A stretch of 29,005 nucleotides of DNA, taken from Perkinsus olseni (lineage: Eukaryota > Perkinsozoa > Perkinsida). The stretch is taken from contig JABANN010000435.1 in the NCBI GenBank assembly GCA_013115125.1, positions 1-29,005 of the forward strand, in the 5' to 3' direction. The first letter of the stretch is position 1; each line of letters starts with the position of its first letter. Positions 27,054 to 29,005 of this stretch are shown piece by piece. Under the pieces are notes generated by a model. It was not told the DNA's origin. It was given only the letters and a program-made list of their open reading frames with translations, and did not search any database. The position numbers and the translations under genes were made by a program.

Positions 27054-27848
27054 CTGAAGAATAACAATGTCAACTATCCCGTTACTGGTGGGTCGGACTC
27101 AATGTAATTAGCGCGCGCCCAAAAAATGAGATGAAGGCATGTGGGAGGTGAGGAGCAAGCTTAGTGCGCCGAGGGGAGTACTCAGGGGGTAGAACCTACT
27201 CGGTAGGTCCGAAGAGCTTGGATGTGTGGGTACCCACCTGAAGGTAAATCCTAACCTGCCGCTAGAGGAGCCGGTGCATGCAATAGTGCTGATGTGCGAT
27301 TGCCGGGGTTCGAACCATGACCATACACGATGACGGACAGGTGCTCTACCCGCTGAGCTGAGCAACTGTAGGTTCTCAACAGGGGCGCCTTCGCAGATTC
27401 TCAACGAGTTGCCTGCATCTAGTAGCGCCTTCGAGCAGCGCTGCGTGTAACGAGAGTTGCCCTCGGCTGAGGATAACGGATGAGTTCCTCTGCCTGAGAA
27501 TCGGACTGTACCGGGGGTGACATCGGGCAGTGCCTGACGGGCGCTCTGGCTGCTAGATGAGCGAGTGGTCATCGAGCACTAACTGCTCGAACGAGCCCCT
27601 TTGAGACGTAAATCGATGTTACGTCATGCACAAGGAGTGTTACAGTAGCACACGGAAATTGCATTGCGTGATCAACACAACTTCAAGCTCCATCTCAGAG
27701 TGCCCTCATCGCTGATACGGTATCAGGGTACAGGACCACCGAACAGGACAACTAAGTGTGCAGAAGTATGAGTATGAACAAGAACAGCAGGACGAACAGC
27801 ACAGGCCATGCAGTGGATCCAATTGAATCACACGCACACTCCTGTACT
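27054..27848. other. Intergenic stretch with a tRNA-like sequence and one palindrome
   Basis: A minus-strand frame covers 27108-27572, but it runs through the tRNA-like sequence at 27301-27370 and shows no family signature, so I do not call a gene. CTGATAC-G-GTATCAG at 27712-27726 is another odd-centred 15-nt palindrome. Confidence 0.55.
27301..27370 (-). repeat. Full-length tRNA-like sequence
   Basis: The minus strand reads AGTTGCT-CA-GCTCAGCGGGTAGAGC (D arm perfect, 4-bp stem), then an anticodon region that does not pair, then GGTTCGAACCCCGG. The outer strands AGTTGCT / GGCAATC pair over most positions. Boxes A (CAGCTCAGCGGG) and B are near consensus. A broken anticodon stem and weak T-stem argue for a tRNA pseudogene or SINE head. 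Confidence 0.6.
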
Positions 27849-28910
27849 TCACCACTGAAGTGGTTCACTGATTACGGGTATTATCCCATCATCCTCATCG
27901 TCCACGGTGGACTTGGAGACCCAGGGAACAATGTAGCCGGCATGGGTGTGTTCACCATCATCATCACCTACAGAGATGGATATACTAAACATGTTCCGAT
28001 GATTGCCAGACGTACCATAAATATCAAAGCCGGCCTTCCTATACGCCCCGATGGCGGCCGCATTCTCATAGCTCACATCCATATATATCCACTTCACTGG
28101 AGGTTTCGCGTTTCCAATCTGATCACGATGATGTTACTCTCTTATCTCCCCGGAACATTTCCTAGTCGTGTCTAATTTAACAGAGTGGTTACATAGCGGA
28201 GCAATCATCTACTATCGAATGCCTCACAAACTGATTCTTTCACATCGTATTGCAACAACCTCCATGAGACCTACGAGTTCAGATTGAAACGTCCCTTAAT
28301 AACGAGCAATACATGAATTAGTCATCACGTCTACCATTTATATAAACCAATTGTTGATTTGAAGCGACGCAAGTCCTTCAATCAACTTTGTTCGGCCCTC
28401 ATGCAGTATCTCGATGCTCGCAGGGGCTTATTGTAGTGCCGGGCCGGCACAACTTTTGGTTTTCCGCCTCTGTTTGGTACGAGGCCCACCATTGAATATT
28501 TGCTGTGAAAAAAAATTAAAAAAGTAGCAGCAGCTGGAGCAAGCGTCGGAGGACTGGCGACTGGGACGGTGACCGCGAGGTTGGAGGAAGATGCAGAAGA
28601 AGTCGGTCGAAGCCTTAGACCAGACCTACGAGTTCAATGAACCTCTTCAGCATCTCTGTGGCGATTCCTCGGCCTCTCCAGCCATTTCTCACTCGAACCC
28701 AGGGTATATAAACATGATCCGTGCCGGCGATGCGGCCAAACTCAACAGACCCGACTACGACCTGAGTACACTTCATCTTAATGTACAGTAGGATTACACA
28801 GGTCTTATGAGACTCTCATGATGAGATATATCACCCGAGACAGACCCACAACCCTACCTTTTTCTCCGGATAAACTGCCACGAAAACCGCAGCATTTTGG
28901 TCGGACTTTC
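27849..28910 (-). CDS. GNAT-family N-acetyltransferase, 3' part
   Basis: Exons, minus strand: 28910-28858, 28761-28630 and 28118-27849. The introns are 28857-28762 (96 nt) and 28629-28119 (511 nt), GT-AG, in phase. AAVFVAVYPEKK/VVVGSVEFGRIAG are beta strands. VRNGWRGRGIATEMLKRFIE is motif A, whose R-G-R-G-I-A loop binds acetyl-CoA. KWIYMDVSYENAAAIGAYRK + AGF is motif B. The family moves an acetyl group from acetyl-CoA to an amine; the substrate is unknown. The frame runs 50 residues past the usual end of the domain, with an Asp-rich tail; a GTAGGT near 27975 could instead be a donor. The first visible exon needs an upstream exon in phase 1, so the 5' end is probably beyond the window. Confidence 0.83.
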
Positions 28911-29005
28911 CTATAATGAGCTCATCAGACGGTGTCAGAGCTAATCAATGATCAGCACTGTGTTATGGATGATCTTTCGTGGGCATCGCTTGTAGGACGG
29001 TGGTG
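28911..29005 (-). other. Probable intron at the window edge
   Basis: This stretch precedes the ATTATAG acceptor of the first visible GNAT exon. No coding similarity is seen. Confidence 0.45.

Noticed and set aside
27108-27572. 154-codon minus-strand frame
   Set aside because: It runs through a tRNA-like sequence, has no family signature and lacks splice support.

Overview
The window looks like nuclear DNA of an intron-dense eukaryotic microbe. I favour an alveolate close to perkinsids or dinoflagellates, because the single-exon gene at 25551-27053 has the FISHSW / CIDQ / WCVFELA pattern of a membrane protein family I associate with those groups. TGA and TAG both end the best-supported genes, so this is not a reassigned ciliate code. 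Host introns are mostly 43-60 nt with GT-AG ends.

Layout. 1-893: a short element with hAT-like ends (207-893). 894-6473: a poorly coding stretch with only fragmentary ORFs and one minus-strand gene of unknown family (about 5009-5812). It carries a remarkable set of perfect inverted repeats, nearly all with a single-nucleotide centre, the longest 59 and 51 nt. 6474-7792: a second terminal-inverted-repeat element whose tips match the first element. 7982-9326: a minus-strand gene with a weak BTB-like helical region. 9767-13328: a nine-exon plus-strand gene for an ATP-grasp ligase (349 aa when spliced). 13642-22968: a plus-strand gene of about 36 exons for a USP7/UBP12-type deubiquitinase with MATH domain, catalytic core and C-terminal ubiquitin-like domains. 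23110-24514: a convergent minus-strand gene for the CCR4-NOT subunit NOT2 (380 aa). 25551-27053: the minus-strand TIR-like membrane protein. 27849-28910: the minus-strand 3' part of a GNAT acetyltransferase, 5' end probably outside the window.

The most interesting observation is in the introns. At least nine introns of the deubiquitinase gene consist of, or contain, the 3' end of a tRNA-like sequence: variable loop, T arm with GGTTCGA, acceptor 3' strand, then an oligo-T run that sits where the polypyrimidine tract is expected. Both orientations occur. Three other short repeated motifs (GCGGAGCGAAGCG, TTCGTGGCGCGCGGTC, GGTCGAAGCTGGC) also recur in unrelated introns of the two neighbouring genes. 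This suggests that introns here were seeded or re-seeded by short repeated sequences, some derived from tRNA genes. The second main signal is the odd-centred palindrome cluster at 1147-5224.

Exon models rest on reading frame, family alignment from memory and splice-site phase. The ATP-grasp and NOT2 models close in frame throughout. Parts of the deubiquitinase (14719-15333 and 20821-21410) remain uncertain.
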